Positions 27,636 through 35,504 of a DNA stretch of 64,000 nucleotides are shown piece by piece (the stretch's first letter is position 1; each line of letters begins with the position of its first letter). Made by a program: the position numbers and the translations under genes. The stretch covers positions 16,557-80,556 of the forward strand of contig JAFTDF010000016.1 in assembly GCA_017454295.1 (NCBI GenBank), written 5' to 3'. A model generated the notes under the pieces. The model did not search any database, was not told the origin of the DNA, and worked only from the letters and a program-made list of their open reading frames with translations. Source of the DNA: Bacilli bacterium. Lineage in GTDB: Bacteria > Bacillota_I > Bacilli_A > RFN20 > CAG-826.

Positions 27636-28390
27636 TAAGCGGCCTCCGTCTTCTCTTCGGGATAATAGGCGTCGACGTATTCTTGCCCCACCCCTTTTTC
27701 CTTCCACTTCCTCGCAATGCGGTAGCCGATGGGAGAGAAGAGCATTTCCAAAGCCAGTTCCACCACGGCGCAGGTAAGGGAGCAAATCGCGCACTGGGTA
27801 AGGGTCCAAGTCACAGGCAAGGCACCGGGAATCAAAGGGAAGACGATGAAAGCGAGGGAAATAAAGACGAAATTATCGATGTATTGGCCGATAAAGGTCG
27901 AAATATAGGTCCGCGTGAAATAGGCGGCTTTGGAATCGGGACGATTCTGAAAGGCACGGCCAATCAAATGGTTCATGAAATTATTGACCAGGGCCGAGGT
28001 CACAAAGGCAATCGAAGAAGCCAGCAACACCGACCATTGGCCATGGAGAATCATATCAAGCTCGGGGATGGTCCCGATTTGGGAGATGATGAAGAAGATG
28101 CCCACGGCGACCAAATTGGCGCTTAAGGCGATCCAGGAAAGGCGGTTGGCGGCTTTGGGGCCGAAACGCTTGTTGACGACATCCATGATCATAAACGCCG
28201 CCCACGAAACGAATACCCCGGCGGTCAAGGCCAAATAAGGGGTATTGACGATGGTGAAGCTCGAAAGCAGATTCATGGCAATGACCACGAAAGAAAAAAG
28301 TACGATGACAAGTTTGGGGACCGATCGTACCAAGGTGGAAAAAAGTTGGATTTCCCGCTTCGCCAAGGATGGCTGGGAAGAATGTTGCAT
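27635..28390 (-). CDS. yhhQ: queuosine-precursor transporter (YhhQ/VUT family)
   Basis: 251 aa integral membrane protein with about six helices. Family members import preQ0/preQ1 or queuine for the modified tRNA base queuosine. Seen: YFTRTYISTFIGQYIDNFVF, close to the conserved transmembrane block of the family. The Shine-Dalgarno site AAGGAG lies seven bases before the ATG and is the 3' edge of a preQ1-I-like riboswitch. Substrate choice within the family is not predictable. Confidence 0.9.
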   Translation of the reverse strand: MQHSSQPSLAKREIQLFSTLVRSVPKLVIVLFSFVVIAMNLLSSFTIVNTPYLALTAGVFVSWAAFMIMDVVNKRFGPKAANRLSWIALSANLVAVGIFFIISQIGTIPELDMILHGQWSVLLASSIAFVTSALVNNFMNHLIGRAFQNRPDSKAAYFTRTYISTFIGQYIDNFVFISLAFIVFPLIPGALPVTWTLTQCAICSLTCAVVELALEMLFSPIGYRIARKWKEKGVGQEYVDAYYPEEKTEAA

Positions 28391-28397
28391 GGGGTTT

Positions 28398-28447
28398 CTC
28401 CTTGGTTTTGTTTTTTATAGCGAAGGATTTAGAGGCCGAACTCCGCT
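28398..28447 (-). promoter_or_regulatory. preQ1 class I riboswitch controlling yhhQ translation
   Basis: Minus strand: stem P1 AGCGGAG / CTTCGCT (7 bp, one G-U) closing a C-rich loop that starts TTCGGCCT, then the A-rich tail ATAAAAAACAAAACC and the Shine-Dalgarno AAGGAG. Loop bases CCT can pair with AGG of the Shine-Dalgarno site, the usual pseudoknot. The tail closely resembles known preQ1-I aptamers. The gene behind it is a queuosine-precursor transporter, as expected. Folding was done by eye. Confidence 0.8.
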
Positions 28448-28480
28448 GGGACATATTCTCTTCCTTTCCGTAAGAAGAGG

Positions 28481-28512
28481 CAAGAAAAAAGCAGGTATGT
28501 TTCAACCTGCTT
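28481..28512 (-). terminator. terminator of the rimP-nusA-infB-rbfA operon
   Basis: Minus strand AAGCAGGT / ACCTGCTT hairpin followed by TTTTTCTTG, five bases after the rbfA stop. Confidence 0.85.
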
Positions 28513-28516
28513 GGTG

Positions 28517-28891
28517 TTATTTGGATTCCGTGTCTTGGGAAGGCAAGGCGGCCAGCTCTTCTTCTTCCTTGGCCAAGGCCTCGTCGATGCGGGCGGCCTT
28601 TTCCATGGTCTCATCATAGATGAAGAAGATCTTGGGCACCTTATAGATATCCATCTTCTTCGCAAGCGAAGAACGGACGAAGCCGCTGGATTTATTGAGC
28701 TCGGCGACTTTTTGACGGCCGTATTTGGTATCGAGGAAGGAGACGTAGACCTTCGCCCCGCTTAAATCGTCATAGACCTCGACGTCATTGACGACGACGA
28801 AGCCGATCTTCGGGTTCTTGATCTCGAAGGCGACGATATCGCGGATATTGCGCTCAATGAGGGCTTTGACGCGATTATGACGATCGGCCAT
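28517..28891 (-). CDS. rbfA: 30S ribosome-binding factor A
   Basis: Late 30S maturation and cold-shock factor, 124 aa. Seen: the N-terminal RVKALIERNIRDIVAFEIKNPKIGFV helix-kink-strand of the KH-type fold, then DLSGAKVYVSFL. A short acidic C-terminus (EEEELAALPSQD). The ATG overlaps the infB stop as TAATG. Last gene of the operon, in the usual Bacilli order. Confidence 0.95.
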   Translation of the reverse strand: MADRHNRVKALIERNIRDIVAFEIKNPKIGFVVVNDVEVYDDLSGAKVYVSFLDTKYGRQKVAELNKSSGFVRSSLAKKMDIYKVPKIFFIYDETMEKAARIDEALAKEEEELAALPSQDTESK

Positions 28892-30744
28892 TATTGCTTC
28901 TCCACCATTTCGTAGCCTTCGACGATATCGCCTTCTTTGATGTCGTTATAGCCATCGATCGTCAAGCCGCATTCATAGCCTTCCTTGACTTCTTTGGCAT
29001 CGTCTTTGAAGCGCTTGAGGGAGCCAAGCTTCCCTTCGTAGATGACTACGCCGTTACGGAGCAAACGGATCAAGCAACCCGCCTTCATGACGCCGGAGGT
29101 CACATAGGAACCGCCGATCGTGCCGACTTTGGAAATCTTATAGATATGGCGGATTTCGGCTTGGCCGAGGACCTGTTCGACTTTCTCGGCGGTGATCATG
29201 CCCTTCATGGCGGCTTCCATTTCGTCTAAGAGCTCGTAGATGATCTTATGGAGACGGATTTCGACATGTTCTTCTTCCGCTTTCTGACGGACGCGGGCAT
29301 CGGGACGGACGTTGAAGCCATAGATGAAGGCACCCGAGGCGGAAGCGAGCATGACGTCGTTATCCGAGATGGCCCCCGCGGAGGCGGAAAGGACATGGAC
29401 TTTGACCTTGTCGTCGCTCATCTTCTCCAAGTTGGCCTTCAATGCTTGGGCGGTGCCGTCGCTATCGGCCTTGACGATGATGTTGATGTCTTTGATTTTG
29501 CCGGCGTTTACGAGATTATTCAAATCGTTAAGCGAAAGGGCGGAGGTGCCGGAACGGGTCTTGGCTTGCTTAGCAAGGGCGCGCTTTTCGGCGATTTCCT
29601 TGGCTTGGTGCTCCTCGGGGAAGGCCATGAAACGGTCACCCGCGCTAGGAACGGCGCTTAAGCCGATGACGGAGACCGGGGTCGAAGGCGCCGCGGTCTT
29701 CAGCACGGCCCGATATTCGTTGGTCATGCGGCGGATTTTGCCGTAGGTTTCGCCCACGACGACATAGTCCCCCACATTGAGGGTGCCGTTTTGGACGAGC
29801 AAGGTGGCTTTGGGGCCTTCGCCTTTATCGAGGTTGGCTTCCAAAACCGTGCCGATGGCATAACGATCGGGATTGGCTTTGAGTTCGAGCATTTCGGCTT
29901 TGAGCAAGATGAGTTCGAGCAAATCGTCGATCCCTTGGTTGTTTTTGGCGGAAATCTCGACGGACATGGTGTCGCCGCCATATTCTTCGACGACGACTTC
30001 GTGGGCGAGAAGTCCTTCAAGGACTTTACGGGGGTTGGCGCCCGGTTTGTCCATCTTGTTGACGGCCACGATGATGGGGACGCCGGCGGCTTTGGCGTGA
30101 TCGATGGCTTCGATGGTTTGCGGCATGACGCCGTCATCGGCGGCCACGACTAAGACGACGATGTCGGTGACGGAAGCGCCGCGGGCACGCATCGCGGTGA
30201 AGGCGGCATGCCCCGGGGTGTCGATGAAGGTGATTTTCTTGCCTTGGACTTCCTTTTGGTAGGCACCGATGTTCTGGGAGATGCCCCCGGCTTCGGTGTC
30301 GACGATATGGGAGTTCCGGATCGCGTCGATGAGGGTGGTTTTGCCATGGTCGACGTGGCCCATGACGGTGACGACCGCGGGCCGTTCCTTCAAAAAGGAA
30401 GGATCGTCGTTGATTTCGAGTTCTTCGAAATTGGTTTCGTCCACCACTTTCTCTTTCTTGAAGTCGTAATCGTATTCCAAGCAGATGGTGCCGATGGTTT
30501 CGTCATCGAGGAGTTGGTTGATGGTGACGGCTTTCCCTTGGAGGAAGAGGAATTTGATGATGGCGGGGGTCGGGACGTTGATGGCGGCGGAAAGTTCGGC
30601 CACGGTCAACGGACGGGAATAGACGAAGACGCCGCCATTGACTTTGGCGAAGTCCTCCTTTCCCTTTTGGCGGGGTTGGAAATTGGAGACACGCTGCTGC
30701 GGCTTATTGTTGTTCTTCTTTTGCCCGTAGTTATTTTTCTTCAT
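28891..30744 (-). CDS. infB: translation initiation factor IF-2
   Basis: GTPase that places initiator tRNA on the 30S subunit. 617 aa, at the short end of the family: the N-terminal region before the G domain is only about 120 residues. Seen: [36 protein letters not shown], then the domains II-IV typical of IF-2. The start overlaps the ylxQ stop by four bases. The reduced N-terminus is typical of Mollicutes-like Bacilli. Confidence 0.96.
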   Translation of the reverse strand: MKKNNYGQKKNNNKPQQRVSNFQPRQKGKEDFAKVNGGVFVYSRPLTVAELSAAINVPTPAIIKFLFLQGKAVTINQLLDDETIGTICLEYDYDFKKEKVVDETNFEELEINDDPSFLKERPAVVTVMGHVDHGKTTLIDAIRNSHIVDTEAGGISQNIGAYQKEVQGKKITFIDTPGHAAFTAMRARGASVTDIVVLVVAADDGVMPQTIEAIDHAKAAGVPIIVAVNKMDKPGANPRKVLEGLLAHEVVVEEYGGDTMSVEISAKNNQGIDDLLELILLKAEMLELKANPDRYAIGTVLEANLDKGEGPKATLLVQNGTLNVGDYVVVGETYGKIRRMTNEYRAVLKTAAPSTPVSVIGLSAVPSAGDRFMAFPEEHQAKEIAEKRALAKQAKTRSGTSALSLNDLNNLVNAGKIKDINIIVKADSDGTAQALKANLEKMSDDKVKVHVLSASAGAISDNDVMLASASGAFIYGFNVRPDARVRQKAEEEHVEIRLHKIIYELLDEMEAAMKGMITAEKVEQVLGQAEIRHIYKISKVGTIGGSYVTSGVMKAGCLIRLLRNGVVIYEGKLGSLKRFKDDAKEVKEGYECGLTIDGYNDIKEGDIVEGYEMVEKQ

Positions 30745-31034
30745 ATTTCTTCTCCTTTCGCTTTGGCGAAGAAGGCTTTCGCCTCCTTTTTGCCCTTAAT
30801 GGCCACAAACGAGAGTTCGTCGTAGCCAAGGGCTTGGCCAAGTTCGGCTTTGGTATAGGCCTTGCGCGTTATCGTATTGGCGGTTTTGGCTTTGGCTTCC
30901 ATCCGTTCGGGATGGGCGGCATCGGTCGCGATCAACAGGAGATCGACTTTGCCGAGGCGATGCTCCAAGGAAGGACCAAAGAGAATCCTGCCCCCTCGGT
31001 TTAATAAACCAAGGAAGGTGAGTTCTGCTTTCAT
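30741..31034 (-). CDS. ylxQ: L7Ae/YlxQ-type RNA-binding protein
   Basis: 97 aa protein of the L7Ae/L30e/Gadd45 fold that recognises kink-turn RNA in relatives. Seen: LLNRGGRILFGPSLEHRL, LLLIATDAAHPERM and LGQALGYDELSFVAI. Located between ylxR and infB as in other Bacilli. The start overlaps the ylxR stop by four bases (ATGA). Confidence 0.85.
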   Translation of the reverse strand: MKAELTFLGLLNRGGRILFGPSLEHRLGKVDLLLIATDAAHPERMEAKAKTANTITRKAYTKAELGQALGYDELSFVAIKGKKEAKAFFAKAKGEEI

Positions 31035-31264
31035 AAGGCCTCCTGAAGCAAGGCGATCTCATCTTCCTCAAGGGGACGATGGAGATAACGCTGGAAGGCT
31101 TTGTTTTTGATGGCGAGATCAAGATGCTTCGGATGGAGATAAAACCCGCGTCCTCCTTTGGGGGAGAGGACCAAGCGCCCATTTTCCACCCCGAGGCGGA
31201 TGAGCTCCGCCTTGGGATAAGGGGTGCGCGTGGCGATATCGAAACGGGGGTTTTCTACCTGCAT
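31031..31264 (-). CDS. ylxR: YlxR family nucleic-acid-binding protein
   Basis: 77 aa. Keeps the family core GGRGFYLHPKH (usually GRGAYVH) and the following helix. It lacks the N-terminal RxC motif usual in YlxR, so the start of the fold is divergent. Begins two bases after the nusA stop without a clear Shine-Dalgarno site, so probably coupled. Role in relatives: RNA/DNA binding, proposed RNase P or transcription modulator. Confidence 0.8.
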   Translation of the reverse strand: MQVENPRFDIATRTPYPKAELIRLGVENGRLVLSPKGGRGFYLHPKHLDLAIKNKAFQRYLHRPLEEDEIALLQEAL

Positions 31265-31266
31265 GC

Positions 31267-33060
31267 TTATTTCTCGTCGTCGTAGTAATCGTCGTATTCG
31301 GCGTATTCTTCTTCGATTTCTTCGTCGGTGGGGCCGTAATCGACGTCTTCTTCCTCAAGCGCCATTTGCGAAAGTTCTTCTTCGGTATAAACCGGCATTT
31401 GGGGAACGGCGGGCTTGACAGGCTCGTGGGCGACTTCCTCTTCGGAAATCTTCCGCGGGCGTTTGGCCTTGGTCGGGGTTTTGGCCTTGCGTTCTTTCGA
31501 GGATTCGAGTTCCTTTTCCAAATCGGAAAGGGTGGTTGTGGTCTTGACCTCGGAGAAAGAAGGTTCTTCCTGGGGCTCGGCCGTTTCGGCTTGGGCGGCA
31601 GCGGCGGCCTCTCGGGCTTTGCGCTGCTCCTCGGCGGCGGCGATGGCGGCTAAGGCGGCGGCGGCCGGGTTGATGGCTTCGCTGGGGAAGGCGCTGGGAT
31701 CGACGCTGGCTTTGGGTTTGACCGAAGGCGTGCCAAGGATGGATTGGGCCTTCTCGATTTGGGCCTTGCGTTCTTCTTCGGCAAGGCGGGCAAGACGCGC
31801 TTCTTCTTCGGCTTGCTTGCGGGCTTCTTCCTCGGCAAGGCGACGGGCCTCTTCTTCGCGGCGGGCAAGTTCTTCCTGCTGGCGGCGGATGAGGACTTCG
31901 CGTTCGCGGGCGCGTCGGTCTTCTTCGGCGCGGGCTCTCCATTCTTCGATGGAAACGAAGCTCATGCCCTTGCTTTCGGCGACGGAACGTTCGATGAATT
32001 CGATGTTATAGCCGGTAAGACGCTGGGCCAAGACGAGGTTGGTTTTGAAACGACCGATGGCCAAGGAGGAGGTGCCGTCTTCGATGAGGACTTCGGCCCG
32101 CTTTTCCTCGGGGTAGAGGTTCAGCCCAAGGGCCACGGCAGGACGGACGGCTTCGATTAAGAAGACGCCGGGATTCTCGTTGTAGCGGATGATATCGATC
32201 TTTTCTTTGTTCTTGCCGTTGCCAAGTTGACCGACGATGCGCTGGATACGGGCGCCGCCTTGGCCGATGCAGGCACCGGTGGGATCGACGTCTTCGTTGG
32301 CGGAGGTGACGGCGACTTTGGAACGGAACCCGGCGTGGCGGGCGATGGCTTTGATGACGACGGTGCCGTCATAGATTTCGTGGATTTCCTCTTCGAAGAG
32401 CCGTTTGAGGAAGCCTTCGGAGGAACGGGTGGCCTCGATCTGGGGGCCACGGGCGGGTTTGCCATCGATCGGCTCGGCGGTCTTGACTTCTTGGATGTAG
32501 ACCTTGATGGGATCGCCAACGCGGAAGTATTCGTCGCCGATGAGTTCTTTCTTGGTGAGCTCGATGGTGGCGCGGTCGATGCGGATGGTGACGGAACGCT
32601 CGTCGGCTTTTTCGACGATGCCGGAGAGCATTTCGCCGATGTGGTTCTTATAGGTTTCGTAGAGGGATTGGCGTTCGGCCTCGGCCAAGCGCTGACGGAA
32701 GTTATTCTTCACGGCCATCGCGGTGGCTTTGGTGAGTTCTTCGGCAGTCGCGGGGATGACAAAGTCATCGCCAACCTTATATTTGGCTTTCTTTAAACCT
32801 TTATTGGCCTCTTCGGGGGAAATCTGAAGGTAGTCGTCTTCGATATCGTCTTCCTCGACGACTTTCTTGATTTGGGCCAATTCGATTTTGCCCTTCTCCT
32901 CGTCGATGTGGCAGGTGACGATGGCGTCATCTCCCCCACCAAGGGAACGGGTGTAGGCGCGCTGGATGGCTTCTTCTAGCGCTCCGATGATGGCCTCCCG
33001 GGAGAGGCCTTTGACGTCGGCGATTTCGGTTACGGCGTCAACGAATGCTTTTACGTCCAT
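31267..33060 (-). CDS. nusA: transcription termination/antitermination factor NusA, long C-terminal extension
   Basis: RNA polymerase-bound elongation factor. 597 aa compared with about 370 in Bacillus. Core: N-terminal polymerase-binding domain (1-130), S1 (about 135-200), KH1/KH2 (about 205-345; ATRSSEGFLKRLFEEEI, GACIGQGGARI). From about 360 to the end follows an extension: an Arg/Glu/Ala-rich helix likely to form a coiled coil (about 365-425), an Ala/Ser/Thr-rich linker, and a strongly acidic Asp/Glu/Tyr tail in the last 30 residues. Mycoplasma NusA proteins are also extended. Shine-Dalgarno site AAGGAAGG. Confidence 0.95.
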   Translation of the reverse strand: MDVKAFVDAVTEIADVKGLSREAIIGALEEAIQRAYTRSLGGGDDAIVTCHIDEEKGKIELAQIKKVVEEDDIEDDYLQISPEEANKGLKKAKYKVGDDFVIPATAEELTKATAMAVKNNFRQRLAEAERQSLYETYKNHIGEMLSGIVEKADERSVTIRIDRATIELTKKELIGDEYFRVGDPIKVYIQEVKTAEPIDGKPARGPQIEATRSSEGFLKRLFEEEIHEIYDGTVVIKAIARHAGFRSKVAVTSANEDVDPTGACIGQGGARIQRIVGQLGNGKNKEKIDIIRYNENPGVFLIEAVRPAVALGLNLYPEEKRAEVLIEDGTSSLAIGRFKTNLVLAQRLTGYNIEFIERSVAESKGMSFVSIEEWRARAEEDRRAREREVLIRRQQEELARREEEARRLAEEEARKQAEEEARLARLAEEERKAQIEKAQSILGTPSVKPKASVDPSAFPSEAINPAAAALAAIAAAEEQRKAREAAAAAQAETAEPQEEPSFSEVKTTTTLSDLEKELESSKERKAKTPTKAKRPRKISEEEVAHEPVKPAVPQMPVYTEEELSQMALEEEDVDYGPTDEEIEEEYAEYDDYYDDEK

Positions 33061-33080
33061 ATGGTTTTCCTTCCTTTTTT

Positions 33081-33542
33081 CTAGAATCTGATGGCGAGGC
33101 GCGCTTTATCCACGTCGCCCCGAGGCAATTCGATTTGTTTGGTTTTCGCTTTGTCGCGGATGGAGAGGGTGATACGTTCCTCGTTGATCTCGGCCAAGGT
33201 CCCTTCGAGGATGTTCTCCCCTTTATAGGGATGACTGAGATGGAGGTTCACATACGACCCTTTGTAGAGGTCGAGCTTTTCCAAGGCAATCGGCTTTTCC
33301 GCCCCAAGGGAGGAAATGTCGAGCAGATACCCTTCTTCGATGGGATCGAGCTGATCGAGGTAAGCCGAGACTTGGTCGCTTAAGGCGACGATGTCGTCTA
33401 AGGAAATGGGGGATGGGCGATCCACCACCACATTCAGGTTCCAACCGTCTTTGTTTTTCCCGATTTTGACTTCCACCAGGTCATACCCGGCTTCGCCGAT
33501 GGGCTTGGACAGTTGGTCGAATAGTTCTTGTTCTCCGATCAT
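33081..33542 (-). CDS. rimP: ribosome maturation factor RimP
   Basis: 30S assembly factor, 153 aa from the ATG at 33542, chosen for its strong Shine-Dalgarno site AAAGGAGG. The frame is open upstream but only across promoter and leader. Seen: GYDLVEVKIGKNKDGWNLNVVVDRP, SDQVSAYLDQLDPIEEGYLLDISSLGAEKPI, the conserved N-terminal alpha/beta domain; the C-terminal SH3-like part follows. First gene of the nusA-infB operon. Confidence 0.94.
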   Translation of the reverse strand: MIGEQELFDQLSKPIGEAGYDLVEVKIGKNKDGWNLNVVVDRPSPISLDDIVALSDQVSAYLDQLDPIEEGYLLDISSLGAEKPIALEKLDLYKGSYVNLHLSHPYKGENILEGTLAEINEERITLSIRDKAKTKQIELPRGDVDKARLAIRF

Positions 33543-33556
33543 TCCAGACCTCCTTT

Positions 33557-33586
33557 CATAAGAAAGAGTGGCCAAGCGACCACTCC
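33557..33586 (-). promoter_or_regulatory. terminator-like hairpin in the rimP leader
   Basis: Minus strand GAGTGG / CCACTC stem followed by TTTCTTATG and, three bases on, the Shine-Dalgarno AAAGGAGG. It sits inside the leader of the nusA operon, so it may act as a weak attenuator or as a translational control element. Confidence 0.5.
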
Positions 33587-33632
33587 TAAAGTCTGAATCG
33601 TTACGGAACCGCGACGGGATTTCCGCAGGCAA

Positions 33633-33661
33633 AGTATAGCAAGGACCTTTTCTATTGAAAA
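33633..33661 (-). promoter_or_regulatory. rimP-nusA-infB operon promoter
   Basis: Minus strand TTTTCA (33661-33656), 17-base spacer, extended -10 TGCTATACT (TATACT at 33638-33633). The leader is about 85 bases. Confidence 0.65.
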
Positions 33662-33763
33662 GAGGAAACATCGTCTTCCATGGGCCTTTCAATCCCAAGG
33701 TGGTCAGGTTGCGATTGGGAATGGAGATAAAAATAACCAAGTTGCCTATCTTTTATTGGATAA

Positions 33764-33782
33764 ATCCCTTATATTATGGGAT
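33764..33782 (+). promoter_or_regulatory. inverted repeat at the promoter of the DUF4160/DUF2442 pair
   Basis: ATCCC (33764-33768) and GGGAT (33778-33782) flank an A/T-only core that contains the -10 candidate TATTAT. It could be the operator for the XRE domain of the second gene. Confidence 0.5.
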
Positions 33783-33796
33783 AGAAAGGAGGACAA

Positions 33797-34051
33797 ATGC
33801 CAGCTATCGCAAGTTTCTACGGAATCTTGATCTTGATGCACCTGACCCGAAAAGAACACAATCCGCCACACATTCATGCCTATTACGGCGATTACGATGC
33901 CTCATTCAGCATCGAAACCGGCGATATCTTGTTTGGAAAATTCCCACAAAAAGGAACCGCCCTCGTCAAGGAATTCATCCTCAAGTACCGTGCCGACTTA
34001 CTCGAGATGTGGAACACCGAAATTTACAAGAAACTCCCACCACTACAATGA
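33797..34051 (+). CDS. DUF4160 protein (toxin-antitoxin-like pair, first gene)
   Basis: 84 aa, DUF4160 family. Seen: the conserved start MPAIASFYGILILMH followed by HNPPHIHAYYGDYDA and the C-terminal W...YKKLPP. The family is typically encoded directly before a DUF2442 gene, and the pair is commonly predicted to be a toxin-antitoxin-like module, without proven activity. Strong Shine-Dalgarno site AAAGGAGG. The stop overlaps the next start (ATGA). Confidence 0.85.
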   Translation: MPAIASFYGILILMHLTRKEHNPPHIHAYYGDYDASFSIETGDILFGKFPQKGTALVKEFILKYRADLLEMWNTEIYKKLPPLQ

Positions 34052-34515
34052 CCACCAAACAAGCCATCAAACTGAAAATCAATTCCGGTACGACCATCGA
34101 TTTATATTATCTCGATGGCGTTGTCATTCGCTTTGACGTCCTTTCCCTCGTTCCCCGTTACCCCCAATTCCAAGCATTGCAAGATCGCACCCTTTTGGAA
34201 AAAGGACATCTGCTAGGATGGAGTAGCGTAATTTGGAACCAAGACCTGGATTTAGACGTCGAGCTCGTTTACGAGGAAGGAACGCCCGTATCCGAAGAAT
34301 ATGACGATATCGAAGCGACCGTGATTGGTTTTCTACTCAAACAACGACGGTTGGAACTTGGCTATTCCCAAGCGGAAACCGCCAAACTCATCGGCATTGC
34401 CCAATCCGATTTGTCCAAAATCGAGAAGGGCCTTGCCAACGTGACCATCAAGATGCTTCACCGCATCGCAACCGGCCTTCGTTGCAAAATCAACACGACA
34501 TTATCCACGCTATGA
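34048..34515 (+). CDS. DUF2442 domain fused to XRE helix-turn-helix
   Basis: 155 aa. Residues 1-80 match DUF2442 (GVVIRFDVLSLVPRYPQF, LGWSSVIWNQDLDLDVELVY). Residues 92-155 are an XRE DNA-binding domain (LKQRRLELGYSQAETAKLIGIAQSDLSKIEKG). The fusion would let the presumed antitoxin repress its own promoter through the inverted repeat at 33764. The start is coupled to DUF4160. Followed by a bidirectional terminator. Confidence 0.85.
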   Translation: MTTKQAIKLKINSGTTIDLYYLDGVVIRFDVLSLVPRYPQFQALQDRTLLEKGHLLGWSSVIWNQDLDLDVELVYEEGTPVSEEYDDIEATVIGFLLKQRRLELGYSQAETAKLIGIAQSDLSKIEKGLANVTIKMLHRIATGLRCKINTTLSTL

Positions 34516-34526
34516 AATCGGAAAAG

Positions 34527-34558
34527 AAATCGCCCTGCGGCAAGCAAGGCGATTTTTC
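34527..34558. terminator. bidirectional terminator between DUF2442-XRE and degV
   Basis: AAATCGCC / GGCGATTT hairpin with TTCG on the plus strand and TCTTTTCC on the minus strand. Confidence 0.8.
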
Positions 34559-34570
34559 GTTTCCCGTTTT

Positions 34571-35425
34571 TTATTCCACCGGATGGGGGCCATCATTGAA
34601 ATAAAGAACACCCAAGCAATGGGGACCGCAATGGCAGGAGATGGTGCCGCCCGCGGTGGTCGTATAGACGGTTTTGAAGCCGGCTTTTTCGAGTTTGGCT
34701 TTAGCCAAGGCGACGACATCGTCGGGTGCGGTCGAATAGGTGACGAAGGCGATTTCGTTGTCGAAATCGTGATAATCTTTGAGGGTGTCATCGATATATT
34801 GTTCCACCACTTTGATCATCGGGCCACGATACTTGGCGCCCGGACCCATGGCCCCATCTTTGACGTAGATTTCGGGTTTGAGTTTCAAGATATTGGCGGC
34901 CAGCATCTTCAAAGCCGAGCAACGGCCACCCTTATAGAGGAAATTGACCGATTCAAGGGAGAAAGAAGCCTGGGTGAAGGGAACGCGTTTCTCCACCGCT
35001 TCGATGATTTCTTCATAGGATTTGCCGGCTTTGACTAAGCGCGAGGCATAAATGGCTTGCAAAGCGATGCCGGTAGATAAGGAAAGGGAGTCCACGATAT
35101 GGACGTTTTCCATCTTTTTCGCCACGGATTTGGCGTTGGCGCAAGCCGAGGAGATCTTCGAGGAAAGGGAGAAATGGATGACGTAGTCATATTCCTTGCG
35201 TAAGGCTTGGAAATATTCCTCGTATTGGAATTCGTTGATGGCGGAGGTTCTGGCAAGTTGACCGGTCTTTTCGGTATAGGCAAATAAATCGGCGGGTTGG
35301 ATTTCCCCATCCGGGCCTTGGGTTTCCCCCATCACTAGAGTGAAGGGGATGGTATGGATTTCATATTGGGCTAATAGGTTCTTCGGCAAATCGATGGTCG
35401 ATTCGGCGGAAATGGCGATTTTCAT
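34571..35425 (-). CDS. DegV family fatty-acid-binding protein
   Basis: 284 aa, DegV/FakB fold. Family members present fatty acids to the kinase FakA for phosphorylation before membrane lipid synthesis. Seen: AESTIDLPKNL at the N-terminus, TSAINEFQYEEYF (usually TSQPS), and the C-terminal CHCGPHCLGVLYF (usually HxGPG). The GPH instead of GPG at this lipid-headgroup site is a small oddity. Shine-Dalgarno site AAAAGGAG. Fatty-acid preference unknown. Confidence 0.9.
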   Translation of the reverse strand: MKIAISAESTIDLPKNLLAQYEIHTIPFTLVMGETQGPDGEIQPADLFAYTEKTGQLARTSAINEFQYEEYFQALRKEYDYVIHFSLSSKISSACANAKSVAKKMENVHIVDSLSLSTGIALQAIYASRLVKAGKSYEEIIEAVEKRVPFTQASFSLESVNFLYKGGRCSALKMLAANILKLKPEIYVKDGAMGPGAKYRGPMIKVVEQYIDDTLKDYHDFDNEIAFVTYSTAPDDVVALAKAKLEKAGFKTVYTTTAGGTISCHCGPHCLGVLYFNDGPHPVE

Positions 35426-35453
35426 GATGTGCTACTCCTTTTGGGACGGGCCT

Positions 35454-35459
35454 ATTATA
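35454..35459 (-). promoter_or_regulatory. degV -10 box
   Basis: Perfect TATAAT on the minus strand about 18 bases before the Shine-Dalgarno site. The -35 region is poor. Confidence 0.5.
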
Positions 35460-35491
35460 TCCTTCCTTTCCCAAAAGGGAAAATCTTATGC

Positions 35492-35497
35492 TAGGAT
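35492..35497 (+). promoter_or_regulatory. -10 box of the GT2 gene (leaderless type)
   Basis: TAGGAT followed by seven bases to the ATG at 35505. A TTCCCA lies 18 bases upstream. No Shine-Dalgarno site. Confidence 0.45.
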
Positions 35498-35504
35498 TAT
35501 GGCT

